A stretch of DNA of 64,000 bases from an uncultured Oscillospiraceae bacterium (lineage in GTDB: Bacteria; Bacillota; Clostridia; Oscillospirales; Oscillospiraceae): positions 114,463 through 178,462 of the forward strand of contig CAJUKT010000102.1 in the NCBI GenBank assembly GCA_910587255.1. Reading direction: 5' to 3'. The position numbers and the translations under genes were made by a program. The notes beneath the pieces were generated by a model that saw only the letters and a program-made list of their open reading frames with translations, did not search any database and was not told the DNA's origin. Positions 16,804 to 26,906 of this stretch are shown here, piece after piece (within the stretch, counting starts at the first letter, position 1; the number at the start of each line of letters is the position of its first letter).

Positions 16804-18099
16804 ATGTCTACCTGTTCCCAACTGATACATACCCTGAAAAACGGCGGCTATGACCCGGCCCTGGCCGCCCTCTACGCCCTGGACGGCAGCGACCGGCGGC
16901 TGGAGGAGGCCCGGGCTCGGTGCGTGCGCACGGCCGAGGCATTTGCCGCCCGCTATGGTTCGGACGCCCCGGGCGCCGCCCTGTTCTCCGGCCCCGGCCG
17001 CACCGAGATCGGCGGCAACCACACCGACCACCAGCACGGCCGCGTACTGTGCGGCAGCGTAGACCTGGACATGCTGGCCTGCGCCGCCCCCAATGGGCTG
17101 GACGTGGTGCGCATCCAGTCCGAGGGCTATCCCGCGCTGGAAATCTCCCTCAGCGACCTGGCCCCCAAGCAGGAGGAAAAGAACACCTCCGCCGCCCTGG
17201 TGCGGGGGGTGGCCGCCAAGATCCGCGAGATGGGCTATCCCCTGTCCGGCTTTGACGCCTGTGCCACCTCCACGGTGCTGTCCGGCTCCGGGCTGTCCTC
17301 CTCCGCCGCCTATGAAACGCTGGTGGGCAATATCTTCAACCACTTCTGCTGCGGGGACCAGCTGGACCCCGTTGCCATCGCCAAGATCGGCCAGTACGCC
17401 GAGAACGTCTACTTCGGCAAGCCCTGCGGCCTGATGGACCAGATGGGCTCCTCCGTGGGCGGTGCGGTGTTCATCGACTTCAACGACCCCACAGCCCCGG
17501 TGGTGGAAAAGGTGGACTTCGACTTTGCCAAATCCGGCTACGCACTGTGCATCGTGGACACCGGCTCCAGCCACGGGGATCTGACGGACGACTACGCCGA
17601 CATCACCCGGGAGATGGGGGCGGTGGCCGCCCACTTCGGCAAAACGGTGCTCCGGGACGTGCCCCTGGAGGACTTCCGCGCCGCCATCCCCGCCCTGCGC
17701 CAAGCGTGCGGCGACCGGGCGGTGCTCCGGGCCATGCACTTCTATGACGACGACCACACGGCAAATCTGGAGGCCGCAGCCCTCAAAAACGGGGACTTCG
17801 GCTTCTTCCTGATCCTGGTAAACCAGTCCGGGCTGTCCTCCGCCCTCCACCTGCAAAATACCTGGTCTGTCCATAACCCCCGGCAGCAGGCCATCCCCCT
17901 AGCCCTGGCGGAGGCGGAGCGGCTGCTGGACATCAGGGCAGTCCGGGTCCACGGCGGCGGCTTCGCGGGCACCATTCAGGCGTGGGTGCCCGTGGATGAT
18001 CTGGAGGAGTTCAAGACCGGCATGGAGGCCCTGCTGGGGGCCGGCAAGTGCCATGTGCTCCACATCCGTCCCCAGGGCGGCTGCGTGGTGGCGGAATAA
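16804..18099 (+). CDS. galK: galactokinase
   Basis: A 431-residue GHMP kinase that phosphorylates galactose at C1 with ATP, the entry step of the Leloir pathway. The family signature is GPGRTEIGGNHTDHQHGRVL, the ATP loop is LSGSGLSSSAAYE, and the C-terminal motif is VRVHGGGFAGTIQAWVP. GAGGTGAGCGCC precedes the ATG at 16804; a GTG nine bases earlier overlaps the RBS. galT follows 15 bases after the stop. The protein is slightly longer than the 390-residue family norm because of an extended N terminus. Confidence 0.96.
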   Translation: MSTCSQLIHTLKNGGYDPALAALYALDGSDRRLEEARARCVRTAEAFAARYGSDAPGAALFSGPGRTEIGGNHTDHQHGRVLCGSVDLDMLACAAPNGLDVVRIQSEGYPALEISLSDLAPKQEEKNTSAALVRGVAAKIREMGYPLSGFDACATSTVLSGSGLSSSAAYETLVGNIFNHFCCGDQLDPVAIAKIGQYAENVYFGKPCGLMDQMGSSVGGAVFIDFNDPTAPVVEKVDFDFAKSGYALCIVDTGSSHGDLTDDYADITREMGAVAAHFGKTVLRDVPLEDFRAAIPALRQACGDRAVLRAMHFYDDDHTANLEAAALKNGDFGFFLILVNQSGLSSALHLQNTWSVHNPRQQAIPLALAEAERLLDIRAVRVHGGGFAGTIQAWVPVDDLEEFKTGMEALLGAGKCHVLHIRPQGGCVVAE

Positions 18100-18114
18100 A
18101 GGGGGCGTGGACAA

Positions 18115-19608
18115 ATGGACCGCAACGAGGCAATTACAAGGCTGGCGGCTTACGCCGTGCAGACGGGCCTGGTGGAGGAAAATGAGTACATCTGGGCCGT
18201 CAACACCATTTTGGACGCGCTGAAGCTGGACGAGTACACCCCCGTCCCCTGGGATTGCCGGCAGGTGGAGCTGGCCCCGGTGCTGGAGACCCTTCTGGAC
18301 GACGCCTATGGGCGGGGGGTGCTGGAGGAGAACTCCGTGGTCTACCGGGACCTGTTCGACACCGGGCTCATGGGCCGCCTCACTCCCCGGCCCGCCCAAG
18401 TCATGGGGAAATTCCAGGCCCTGTATCGGGAGGCTCCACAGAAGGCCACCGACTGGTACTACAAGTTCAGCCAGGACACCAACTATATCCGCCGGGACCG
18501 CATCGCCAAGGACATCCAGTGGAAATCCCCCACCCCTTACGGCGAGCTGGACATCACCATCAATCTGTCCAAGCCGGAGAAGGACCCCAAGGCCATCGCG
18601 GCGGCCAAGAACCTGCCCGCCTCCGCCTATCCCCGGTGCCAGCTGTGCGCCGAGAACGAGGGCTACGCGGGACGGGTGAACCACCCGGCGCGGCAGAACC
18701 ACCGCATCGTGCCCATCACCATCAACAGCTCCCCCTGGTTCCTGCAATACTCCCCCTACGTGTACTACAATGAGCACTGCATCTGCCTCAACGCGGAGCA
18801 CACCCCCATGAAGATCGACCGGGCGTGCTTCTCCAAGCTGCTGGACTTTGTGGCCCAGTTCCCCCACTACTTTGTGGGCTCCAACGCCGATCTGCCCATT
18901 GTGGGCGGCTCCATTCTGGCCCACGACCACTTCCAGGGCGGGCGGTACGACTTCGCCATGGCCAAGGCCCCGGTGGAGACCCCTTTCACCTTCCCCGGCT
19001 TTGAGGACGTGGAGGCGGGTATCGTCAAGTGGCCCATGTCGGTGGTGCGGATCTCCTCCGAACAGCCGGAGCGGCTGGTGGAGCTGGCGGACAGGATCCT
19101 GCTGGCGTGGCGGGGCTACACCGACGAAAGCGCTTTCATCTTCGCCGAGACGGAGGGCGAGCCCCACAACACCATCACCCCCATTGCCCGGAAGCGCAAC
19201 GGAAAATTCGAGCTGGACCTGGTGCTGCGCAACAACATCACCACCGAGGAGCACCCCCTGGGGGTCTACCACCCCCACGCGGAGCTGCACCACATCAAAA
19301 AGGAGAACATCGGCCTCATTGAGGTGATGGGGCTGGCCGTCCTCCCCGCCCGGCTGAGGGACGAGCTGGGGCTGGTGGCGGAGGGGCTGGCCCAGGGCGC
19401 TGACCTGCGCGCCAATGAGCTGACTGCAAAGCACGCGGACTGGGCGGAGAATTTCGCCAAGGGCTATGGGATCACCCGGGACAACGCCCTGGACATCGTC
19501 AAGGCGGAGACGGGCAAGGTGTTCGCCCAGGTGCTGGAGCACTGCGGCGTGTACGCCCGCACTCCCCAGGGGAAGGAGCGCTTCCTGAAATTCCTGGGCG
19601 GCATATGA
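18115..19608 (+). CDS. galT: galactose-1-phosphate uridylyltransferase, Firmicutes type
   Basis: A 497-residue enzyme exchanging UMP between UDP-glucose and galactose-1-phosphate. The length and sequence (WYYKFSQDTNYIRRDRI, CQLCAENEGYAGR, SILAHDHFQGGRYDFAMAKAP) mark the longer GalT class of Gram-positive bacteria. The LAHDHFQGG segment is the HIT-like catalytic region. It is co-transcribed with galK. No galE is next door; the UDP-galactose epimerase must be elsewhere. Confidence 0.96.
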   Translation: MDRNEAITRLAAYAVQTGLVEENEYIWAVNTILDALKLDEYTPVPWDCRQVELAPVLETLLDDAYGRGVLEENSVVYRDLFDTGLMGRLTPRPAQVMGKFQALYREAPQKATDWYYKFSQDTNYIRRDRIAKDIQWKSPTPYGELDITINLSKPEKDPKAIAAAKNLPASAYPRCQLCAENEGYAGRVNHPARQNHRIVPITINSSPWFLQYSPYVYYNEHCICLNAEHTPMKIDRACFSKLLDFVAQFPHYFVGSNADLPIVGGSILAHDHFQGGRYDFAMAKAPVETPFTFPGFEDVEAGIVKWPMSVVRISSEQPERLVELADRILLAWRGYTDESAFIFAETEGEPHNTITPIARKRNGKFELDLVLRNNITTEEHPLGVYHPHAELHHIKKENIGLIEVMGLAVLPARLRDELGLVAEGLAQGADLRANELTAKHADWAENFAKGYGITRDNALDIVKAETGKVFAQVLEHCGVYARTPQGKERFLKFLGGI

Positions 19609-19616
19609 TTTGAGAC

Positions 19617-19652
19617 AAAAAGAGCGGGCCGGAATGCGGCCCGCTCTTGCTT
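19617..19652 (+). terminator. bidirectional terminator between galT and the nucleotidyltransferase
   Basis: Eleven-base-pair stem (19620-19630 with 19638-19648). TTTTT follows on the minus strand; on the plus side the tail is GCTTATT. Confidence 0.9.
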
Positions 19653-20571
19653 ATTCTGTTTCGTCCCACAGACTGTCCGGGTAGAGCCCCTCCGCCGTCA
19701 TCCGGGCGATGGCGGCTGTTAGACTGGGCTTGTCCTCCTGATAGGTGACGCCAAACCACTTCTCCCCGGAGGACAGGGCACGCACGGAGGCCCTCCCCTC
19801 CCCGATCAGCTGCCCCACCAGAGTGGGGAGCAGGTACTCCCCCTTCATGGGGTTTTCCGCCAGGGTCTTGTCCAAAAAGGCCGGGAAATACTCCTCCGCC
19901 CGATCCAGCAACGAGGGATTGAACCCCCAGAAGTTCATGGACACCATGGTATCCCCGGGAAGCTCCGTCCACGTCTCCCCGCCGTCCTCGGTGAACCGGG
20001 GCGGCGGGCCCTTTTCAATGCGGGTGCGCTCCACAATGCCGGTGAGCAGCCCATCCTCCCCCACCTGGCACACCCCCCGGGCCACGTGGCCATAATCGGT
20101 GACGGTATTCTCCAGGCGGTAGGCCACCATGGCATACTCCTCCCCCTCCGGGTGGGAGAGCAGATAGTCGTAGATCGCCCGGAAGGCCGCGGGGCCATAG
20201 TAGTCGTCGGCGTTGATGATGGCAAAGGGCCCGTCCAGGAAGGGCCGGGCCGCCAGCGCCGCCTGGGCGGTGCCCCAGGGCTTGACGCGGCCCTCCGGGA
20301 TGGAATAGCCCCCCGGCAGCGCGTCCATGCGCTGAAAGGCATAGTGCACGTTCATACGGCGCTCAATGCGGGCGCCAATGCGCGTCTTGAACTCCGCCTC
20401 AATCTCGTTCTTGATGACAAACACCACCGTCTCGAACCCGGCCCGCCGGGCGTCGTAGATGGAGTAGTCCAAAATCACCTGCCCGTGGCTGCCCACCGGG
20501 TCCATCTGCTTCAGGCCGCCGTATCGGCTGCCCATGCCTGCGGCCATAATGACCAATACCGGCTTTTTCAT
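19651..20571 (-). CDS. sugar-phosphate nucleotidyltransferase
   Basis: A 306-residue NTP-transferase fold protein. The nucleotide loop is MAAGMGSRYGGLKQMDPVG at about 9-27, the metal-binding Asp pair is INADDYYG, and TMVSMNFWGF lies further on. The family makes UDP- or CDP-sugars from sugar-1-phosphates; this subgroup (GMGSRYGGLKQ) is not the canonical GalU. Facing galK-galT, it may use galactose- or hexosamine-1-phosphate, but this is inference. The start at 20571 gives the usual MKKPVLVIMAAG beginning; the GGAGG lies 12 bases away, longer than ideal. The antiporter gene is 34 bases upstream on the same strand. Confidence 0.85.
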   Translation of the reverse strand: MKKPVLVIMAAGMGSRYGGLKQMDPVGSHGQVILDYSIYDARRAGFETVVFVIKNEIEAEFKTRIGARIERRMNVHYAFQRMDALPGGYSIPEGRVKPWGTAQAALAARPFLDGPFAIINADDYYGPAAFRAIYDYLLSHPEGEEYAMVAYRLENTVTDYGHVARGVCQVGEDGLLTGIVERTRIEKGPPPRFTEDGGETWTELPGDTMVSMNFWGFNPSLLDRAEEYFPAFLDKTLAENPMKGEYLLPTLVGQLIGEGRASVRALSSGEKWFGVTYQEDKPSLTAAIARMTAEGLYPDSLWDETE

Positions 20572-20605
20572 GGCGGGTATATACCTCCTTTTGACAACAA
20601 TTTCG

Positions 20606-21574
20606 TCAAATAGTGAACTGAATGACGCAGAACACCCCATAGGCCAGCAGCAGCGCCACCCCCTGGAACCGGCTGAGCTTCCCCCGCTTGAGGGCGGGGA
20701 GGGTGAGGAAGGCCATGACGGCCAGCATCACCGGGATATCCAGCACCAACGAGGCATTATACCCCGCGATGGTGGAGTTCTGCGGAATGGAGAAGGGGGC
20801 CAGCGTCACCGACACGCCGGACACCAGCACCAGATTAAAGAGGTTGGCCCCGATGACATTGCCCAGGGACAGCGCCCCATGGCCCTTGGCCAGGGAGGTG
20901 ATGGCGGTGACCAGCTCGGGCAGCGACGTGCCCAGGGCCACAAAGGTGAGGGCGATCACCGACTCGGGCACACCCAGCGCCTTGGCGATGAGGGTGCCGT
21001 TATCCACCAGCAGATCCGCCCCCACGGCGATGAGCGCCGCCCCGGCCGCCAGCAGCACCACATCCTTGAGCACGGAATTCTCCTCCCCCTCCGGCTGGGG
21101 GGCGGGGCGGGCGGCGGAGGAGTGGGACTTCATCTGGGCCACAGTGGCCGCCATATAGGCGAAGAACATGCCCAGCATAATCAGGCCGGTGCTCCGGCTG
21201 AAATTGCCGGTGGTATAGGCCACCCCGGCGTAAATGGCTGCGGCTGTGAAGAAGAAAGCCACCGGCAGGCGCAGGGACTTGGGGTCCACCCTGCCGGGGC
21301 GGACAGCCACCGTGATGGCGGCGATCAAGGCCGTATTGCAGATGACGGAGCCGATGGCGTTGCCATAGGCGATCTCGCCGTGGCCGCTGAGCGCGGAGGT
21401 GGTGGACACCATCACCTCGGGCAGGGTGGTGCCGATGGACACCACCGTGGCCCCGATGAGCAGCTCGGGCAGACCGAACCGGCGGGCGATGCCGGTGGCT
21501 CCGTCCACGAACCAGTCTCCCCCCTTGATGAGGAAGACCAGCCCCACGGCGAACAGAAGGACCGGGACAAGCAT
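20606..21574 (-). CDS. calcium/sodium antiporter, CaCA family
   Basis: A 322-residue cation/Ca2+ exchanger with about ten membrane segments. It has the two inverted alpha-repeats of the family: GATVVSIGTTLPEVMVSTTS with GNAIGSVICNT in the first half, and FVALGTSLPELVTAITS with GNVIGANLFN in the second. It exports Ca2+ in exchange for Na+ or H+ (YrbG/YfkE-like). GGGAGG is seven bases before the ATG. It may be co-transcribed with the nucleotidyltransferase by position only. Upstream is the asnS 3'-end duplication. Confidence 0.93.
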   Translation of the reverse strand: MLVPVLLFAVGLVFLIKGGDWFVDGATGIARRFGLPELLIGATVVSIGTTLPEVMVSTTSALSGHGEIAYGNAIGSVICNTALIAAITVAVRPGRVDPKSLRLPVAFFFTAAAIYAGVAYTTGNFSRSTGLIMLGMFFAYMAATVAQMKSHSSAARPAPQPEGEENSVLKDVVLLAAGAALIAVGADLLVDNGTLIAKALGVPESVIALTFVALGTSLPELVTAITSLAKGHGALSLGNVIGANLFNLVLVSGVSVTLAPFSIPQNSTIAGYNASLVLDIPVMLAVMAFLTLPALKRGKLSRFQGVALLLAYGVFCVIQFTI

Positions 21575-21638
21575 GAAATAACCTCCCAGGGCCCCGGCCG
21601 CCTCCGGCCGGGGTCAGGCTCAGATGTGAATGGGCCCT

Positions 21639-21861
21639 TAAAACTCGGCGTTGCCCACCGTTCTCGAGTGCAGCTCCCTCCCCAGCGAATGTACCATTCG
21701 CCGGGGGCCCCTTTGATTTGAATCCTCGGCGGAAATGAATTCCGCCTGCGGCAAGGCTTTGGCTATGCCAAAGCCTTGAACGCACCGGCGTGCGCCCCAT
21801 CTGCGATGGGGCCCCGACGTGGAGCCGCCCGATATCCGGCGCGGACAGGCTCCGTTAGGGA
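21639..21861 (-). repeat. second copy of the asnS 3' end plus five-hairpin filler
   Basis: Bases 21639-21677 repeat the last coding bases and stop of asnS (21863-21901) with one mismatch, again encoding HxRTVGNAEF and a stop. The 185 bases between the copies contain five clear hairpins: 21680-21706, 21728-21746, 21752-21778 (12-base-pair perfect stem), 21781-21794 and 21794-21812. No promoter or start codon precedes the duplicate. Confidence 0.85.
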
Positions 21862-23256
<1,395 letters not shown>

Positions 23257-23328
23257 ATGCGTTCCCTCAATTCCTGATATTCGTATTCTTAACAGCGCCC
23301 GCCGGCGGCGGGATGAGATGGTGCCATT

Positions 23329-23356
23329 AGTATATCATTTTTTCCGGGATTTGCAA
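23329..23356 (-). promoter_or_regulatory. sigma-A promoter of asnS
   Basis: Minus strand TTGCAA (23351-23356), 16-base spacer, TATACT (23329-23334), about 60 bases before the RBS. Confidence 0.65.
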
Positions 23357-23364
23357 GAGCGCAC

Positions 23365-23396
23365 ATAAAAAAGAGGGGCCTGCGCCCCTCTTTTTC
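23365..23396 (-). terminator. terminator of the LytTR/membrane-protein operon
   Basis: Eight-base-pair AGAGGGGC stem flanked by A-run and T-run; TTTTTT follows on the minus strand. Confidence 0.9.
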
Positions 23397-23406
23397 TCAC
23401 AGCCTC

Positions 23407-23901
23407 TCAGTATACCGGGATGAAGAACAGCCAGGGCGCGGTGACGATGGCCATGGACAGGGCGATCACCCGCCGCTCCCTTTCGGTGAGCGCCTGGCAG
23501 GAGCGCATATTGCGTTTGTCGAAAAGGTAGATGCACACACCGGCAACAGCCACCCCCGCCAGCGTCCACAGGAAGGCCCAGGGGTTGTGGAACGGGTTGT
23601 GGGTGACGTGGGACACGGTGTTTTCCCACCCATCCCCAAAGGGGATGTAGCCCAGCGTCCCCAGCAGCATCCACACCACCCCTACCGCGTCGGCGGCAAA
23701 GCCTGACAGCCAGAATTTCCACCACAGCTGCTTCACCACCGCCTTTTTCTGGGCGTGCTTCAGGGCCAGCAGGCAGACAAGCAGTACGGCGCAGTCCATC
23801 AGCAGGTTGCCGGGCAGCACCGCCAGCCACAGCGGACTGGGGATGGCTAAAATGAGCCACACCGGCAGGATCAGGTTATAAATGCGGGTCTGTTTTTTCA
23901 T
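23407..23901 (-). CDS. four-helix hypothetical membrane protein
   Basis: A 164-residue membrane protein with hydrophobic segments at about 8-26, 30-47, 65-85 and 108-127 plus a C-terminal one near 145-162. I recognise no family. Its ATG overlaps the stop of the preceding membrane gene by four bases (ATGA-type), so the two are co-translated and probably function together. It is the third gene of the LytTR operon and ends at a strong terminator. Confidence 0.7.
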   Translation of the reverse strand: MKKQTRIYNLILPVWLILAIPSPLWLAVLPGNLLMDCAVLLVCLLALKHAQKKAVVKQLWWKFWLSGFAADAVGVVWMLLGTLGYIPFGDGWENTVSHVTHNPFHNPWAFLWTLAGVAVAGVCIYLFDKRNMRSCQALTERERRVIALSMAIVTAPWLFFIPVY

Positions 23902-24731
23902 GGCATCTCCGCCTCCTTTTTTAATTTGCGCCCCGCCGCCCCCGCCAGATTACCCGCCAGCGCCGCGCACAGCGCGACGGCACAGTGGAGCAGCGCGCTG
24001 GAGTTCATCAGCGCAAGCACCGCGGGCAGGCAGAACAGGCCGCAGGCCAGGGGGTACAGCGGGCAGAACCCGTGCCGCCGCCCCAGGGACAGCCCTGACA
24101 GGAACCCTACAATGGGCAGGATCAGCGCCGCATACAAAACGCTGAGCACGGGGATGCGGTGGTCGTCGCAGGCCCACACCGCCGCAGGGACCGCCATGCA
24201 GAACAGGCACGCGAAGCCCACATAGGGAAGGGTCTCCCTCCAGTGGAACAGGGACGGACCGCAGGCCAGCCCCAGCTTCTCCCGGATGGCGGCCACCTCG
24301 GCATACCACCCCACCCAGCGGCCCAGCCAGATCAGGAGGTAGAGCACTGCCAGCACCGCCAGCTCAACCAGCCACAGCCCCAGGTCGTGATCCATCCCAA
24401 ACAGGTTGGTCCACCGGCACAGCCAGAACAGGGCGGAGTATACCCCGGCGGTGGCGGCGAAATGGGCCAGGGAGCGCAGCGCCAGCGTCTTCCCGTCGTC
24501 GGCAAAGGGCAGGGCGGCCACCCCCGCCAGCGCACCCAGGAGGAAATACAAGACCAGCTGGATGCCCAGGGCCAGCGCCCCGGAGCCCACCAGCTGGGCC
24601 AGGTCCCCGCTGACCCACTTGACGGCGGACAGATGGCCGTTGAGCACCGCGCCTATCGGCGTCAGCACCAGCAGCCCCGCCAGCCCCCCAATGAGCGCCC
24701 GGGGAACGGCCTGTTTTTTGAGTTCTTCCAT
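23898..24731 (-). CDS. membrane protein, DUF3021-like, LytTR partner
   Basis: A 277-residue protein with about eight hydrophobic segments. The first 130 residues resemble the four-helix DUF3021 proteins regularly encoded next to short LytTR regulators (RALIGGLAGLLVLTPIGAV, then a membrane pair around QLVLYFLLGALAGVAALPF); the rest is an extra membrane domain I cannot name. AAGGAGGGGG precedes the ATG. It lies 20 bases after the LytTR gene. Such pairs probably form a membrane-controlled transcription switch. Confidence 0.6.
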   Translation of the reverse strand: MEELKKQAVPRALIGGLAGLLVLTPIGAVLNGHLSAVKWVSGDLAQLVGSGALALGIQLVLYFLLGALAGVAALPFADDGKTLALRSLAHFAATAGVYSALFWLCRWTNLFGMDHDLGLWLVELAVLAVLYLLIWLGRWVGWYAEVAAIREKLGLACGPSLFHWRETLPYVGFACLFCMAVPAAVWACDDHRIPVLSVLYAALILPIVGFLSGLSLGRRHGFCPLYPLACGLFCLPAVLALMNSSALLHCAVALCAALAGNLAGAAGRKLKKEAEMP

Positions 24732-24750
24732 GGATGCCCCCTCCTTGCTG

Positions 24751-25194
24751 TCACGCTTCCAGCGCCTGCCTGATCTTCCTCACATACCGCCGGGACACCC
24801 AGCACACCGTCCCGCCCTCCAGCGTCATTTTGATGGTGCCCGCCAGGGTCAGATCCAGCGCCGTCACCCGGTCCAGGTTGACGATCTCCGAGTTGGACAC
24901 CCGGACAAACCTGGTCCCCGCCAGCGCCTGCTCCAGCTCGTACAGCCGCTGCCGAACGGCAAAGCTCCCCCTGCCCGTCTGGCAGAAAACCCCCTTGTCC
25001 TCGGCGTAGAAGCGCAGCACCATAGAGCGGCTTACCCGCACCGCCTCCCGCCCGTCATAGACGGTGAAGGGCTGGGGAGGGGCCTCCCCCCGCAGCCGGG
25101 CCGCCAGCTGCTCCACCTCCTCGGTGGGGCTGGGGGCGCGCAGGATGACCACGGGCTCCTCCAGCTCCGGGTCGATCTGAATTTCCACCTTCAC
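24751..25194 (-). CDS. LytTR-type DNA-binding regulator
   Basis: A 147-residue transcription factor. An N-terminal 45-residue segment (EIQIDPELEEPVVILRAPSPTEEVEQLAARL) precedes a LytTR domain at about 50-145, with FYAEDKGVFCQTGRGSFAVRQRLYELEQAL and FVRVSNSEIVNLDRVTALD. It lacks a receiver domain, like the LytTR proteins paired with DUF3021 membrane proteins. The start is a GTG at 25194 after GGAGGG. It heads a three-gene operon and probably regulates it. Confidence 0.9.
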   Translation of the reverse strand: MKVEIQIDPELEEPVVILRAPSPTEEVEQLAARLRGEAPPQPFTVYDGREAVRVSRSMVLRFYAEDKGVFCQTGRGSFAVRQRLYELEQALAGTRFVRVSNSEIVNLDRVTALDLTLAGTIKMTLEGGTVCWVSRRYVRKIRQALEA

Positions 25195-25220
25195 GGCACC
25201 CCCACCCTCCTTTGCTCTTT

Positions 25221-25249
25221 AGTATACCCGCCCCCTCCCCAATTGTCCA
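25221..25249 (-). promoter_or_regulatory. promoter of the LytTR operon
   Basis: Minus strand TGGACA (25244-25249), 17-base spacer, TATACT (25221-25226). Confidence 0.65.
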
Positions 25250-25317
25250 GCAAACCGGGATGGACGGTTCCCCTGCGGGGACAGACGGCCGGCCGCGAAA
25301 AAACGCCCGATTACCCA

Positions 25318-25346
25318 TTGGCAAGCGCCCCCAGCTGTGATATACT
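25318..25346 (+). promoter_or_regulatory. promoter of upp
   Basis: TTGGCA (25318-25323), 17-base spacer, TATACT (25341-25346), 70 bases before the upp start. Confidence 0.7.
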
Positions 25347-25415
25347 ATTTTAGGTAAAACTCCCCCCGGCGCCGGGCGCGTAGGAATTCAGACCATACAA
25401 AGGAGAGCTGCCAAG

Positions 25416-26048
25416 ATGAACGACAAAGTACACGTGGTAAACCATCCCCTTCTGTCCCACAAGCTGACCATTCTGCGGGATAAGGAGACCTCCACCAAGG
25501 ACTTCCGGGAGATCGTGTCCGAGATCGGTATGCTGCTGACCTACGAGGCCACCCGGGACCTCCCCCTCACCACCAAGGAGATTGAGACCCCCATCTGCAA
25601 GATGGAGGCCCCCACCCTGAAGGGCAAGAAGTTCGCCGTGGTGCCCATACTCCGGGCGGGCCTGGGCCTGGTGGACGGCGTTTTGCGCATGGTGCCCTCC
25701 GCTCGGGTGGGCCATCTGGGCATGTACCGCAACGAGGAGACCATGGAGCCGGTGCAGTACTTCTGCAAGATGCCCCGGGACGTGGCGGAGCGGGACGTAC
25801 TCATTGTGGACCCCATGCTGGCCACCGGCGGCAGCGCCGACGCCGCCATCCAGATTATGAAGGGCTACGGCTGCAAGAACATCAAGCTGATGGTGCTGGT
25901 GGCCGCCCCCAAGGGCATTGAGGTGGTCACCTCCAGCCATCCCGACGTGGATGTCTACTGCGGCGCGGTGGACCAGGGGCTCAACGAAAACAGCTATATT
26001 GTCCCCGGCCTGGGGGACGCCGGAGACCGCATCTTCGGCACGAAGTAA
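25416..26048 (+). CDS. upp: uracil phosphoribosyltransferase
   Basis: A 210-residue salvage enzyme making UMP from uracil and PRPP. The PRPP loop is DPMLATGGSADAAIQ, VPILRAGLGLVDGV lies in the middle, and the C-terminal uracil-binding end is YIVPGLGDAGDRIFGTK. AAAGGAG is nine bases before the ATG. The gene is monocistronic between its own promoter and a terminator. Confidence 0.98.
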   Translation: MNDKVHVVNHPLLSHKLTILRDKETSTKDFREIVSEIGMLLTYEATRDLPLTTKEIETPICKMEAPTLKGKKFAVVPILRAGLGLVDGVLRMVPSARVGHLGMYRNEETMEPVQYFCKMPRDVAERDVLIVDPMLATGGSADAAIQIMKGYGCKNIKLMVLVAAPKGIEVVTSSHPDVDVYCGAVDQGLNENSYIVPGLGDAGDRIFGTK

Positions 26049-26058
26049 AAAAGCAAAC

Positions 26059-26098
26059 AGGAAGAGGCCCGTCCGGCTTGTCCGGGCGAGCCTCTTAT
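26059..26098 (+). terminator. terminator after upp
   Basis: Hairpin with AAGAGGC/GCCTCTT outer arms (26062-26068 and 26090-26096) and GC inner pairs; weak T-tail, probably shared with the convergent HEPN-like gene. Confidence 0.65.
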
Positions 26099-26135
26099 GA
26101 TTTGCGGGGTCGGGGCGGCCGCCTGCGCTCCCGCT

Positions 26136-26894
26136 TCAGTACAGGCGCATCCAATCCCGCTTTTTCCTGATTTCAGAGGGCGTCAAGCCCGGACCGTACA
26201 GAGTAAAAAATTCCGTCAGCACCGGCATCATGTACCGCACCCGCCCCAGCCTGCGCACCTCCGCCACCAATTTTCTGATGATTTCAAACATGTACTGGAC
26301 ACTGTACTGCTGAACCGCCGTCCGGTTCTCAAGTTTGTCCAGCAGTCCCATCGCCTGGTTTATCTCGTTCCCCTGCAAATCGTGAAAGCGGATCACGGAA
26401 ATGCTGTCCATCATGGCGGCCAGCTCCCGCTTATTTCCCATGGTCCGTCTTCTCTTGGTTGTCCCCAGAATGTCCTGTGCAATCAGGGCCCACTGGCAAA
26501 GGGGGTCATAGTACTGTATTTTTTTGTCCAGCATACTGTCAATGTTGTAATACCTGGACTTTACCGCGAACTCGTTGAGAAAGGATACAATCCTTTCATG
26601 GAGCGACCCCTCCTCAAATGGGACCCCCGCGCGCTGGCACAGCTTATTCAGATCATGGCCGATTTTCTTCAAATCCAGATCCACCGGGAAATCCCCCTCA
26701 TGGGCGCATCTGTACTGGGTGATCAGGATGATTTTCAGCAGCCGCTCTATCCCAATGGACAGGGAAAAGAACGCCTGGTAATAGAGGCCCTTGTTATAAA
26801 TATCCGCTTTTCTCAGCGCGTTCAGCCCATTGCCCAGCAGGGAGGCCGTCAGCGACGCCTCGTTGGCCAAAACCCTCTCCTTGTCTGTAAACAT
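26136..26894 (-). CDS. HEPN-like helical protein of unknown function
   Basis: A 252-residue all-helical protein. The segment YYQAFFSLSIGIERLLKIILITQ followed by FPVDLDLKKIGHDLNKLCQ is reminiscent of HEPN-fold proteins found in abortive-infection and toxin systems, but no clear R-x4-6-H RNase motif is visible. The DNA is clearly less G+C-rich than its neighbours and uses AT-ending codons, a sign of recent transfer. The start at 26894 has GGAGG six bases upstream; a GTG two codons earlier overlaps the RBS. It sits 12 bases after the stop of rlmD on the same strand, with no partner antitoxin. Confidence 0.5.
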   Translation of the reverse strand: MFTDKERVLANEASLTASLLGNGLNALRKADIYNKGLYYQAFFSLSIGIERLLKIILITQYRCAHEGDFPVDLDLKKIGHDLNKLCQRAGVPFEEGSLHERIVSFLNEFAVKSRYYNIDSMLDKKIQYYDPLCQWALIAQDILGTTKRRRTMGNKRELAAMMDSISVIRFHDLQGNEINQAMGLLDKLENRTAVQQYSVQYMFEIIRKLVAEVRRLGRVRYMMPVLTEFFTLYGPGLTPSEIRKKRDWMRLY

Positions 26895-26906
26895 ATCCAC
26901 CCTCCC

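Noticed and set aside
23257..23400. Possible T-box leader before asnS
   Set aside because: No T-box bulge sequence (TGGNACCGCG type) or specifier stem is present; only a plain promoter.
24700..26140. tRNA or other stable RNA genes in the gaps of this region
   Set aside because: No T-loop GGTTCGAATCC-like sequence or acceptor pairing was found here or elsewhere in the window.
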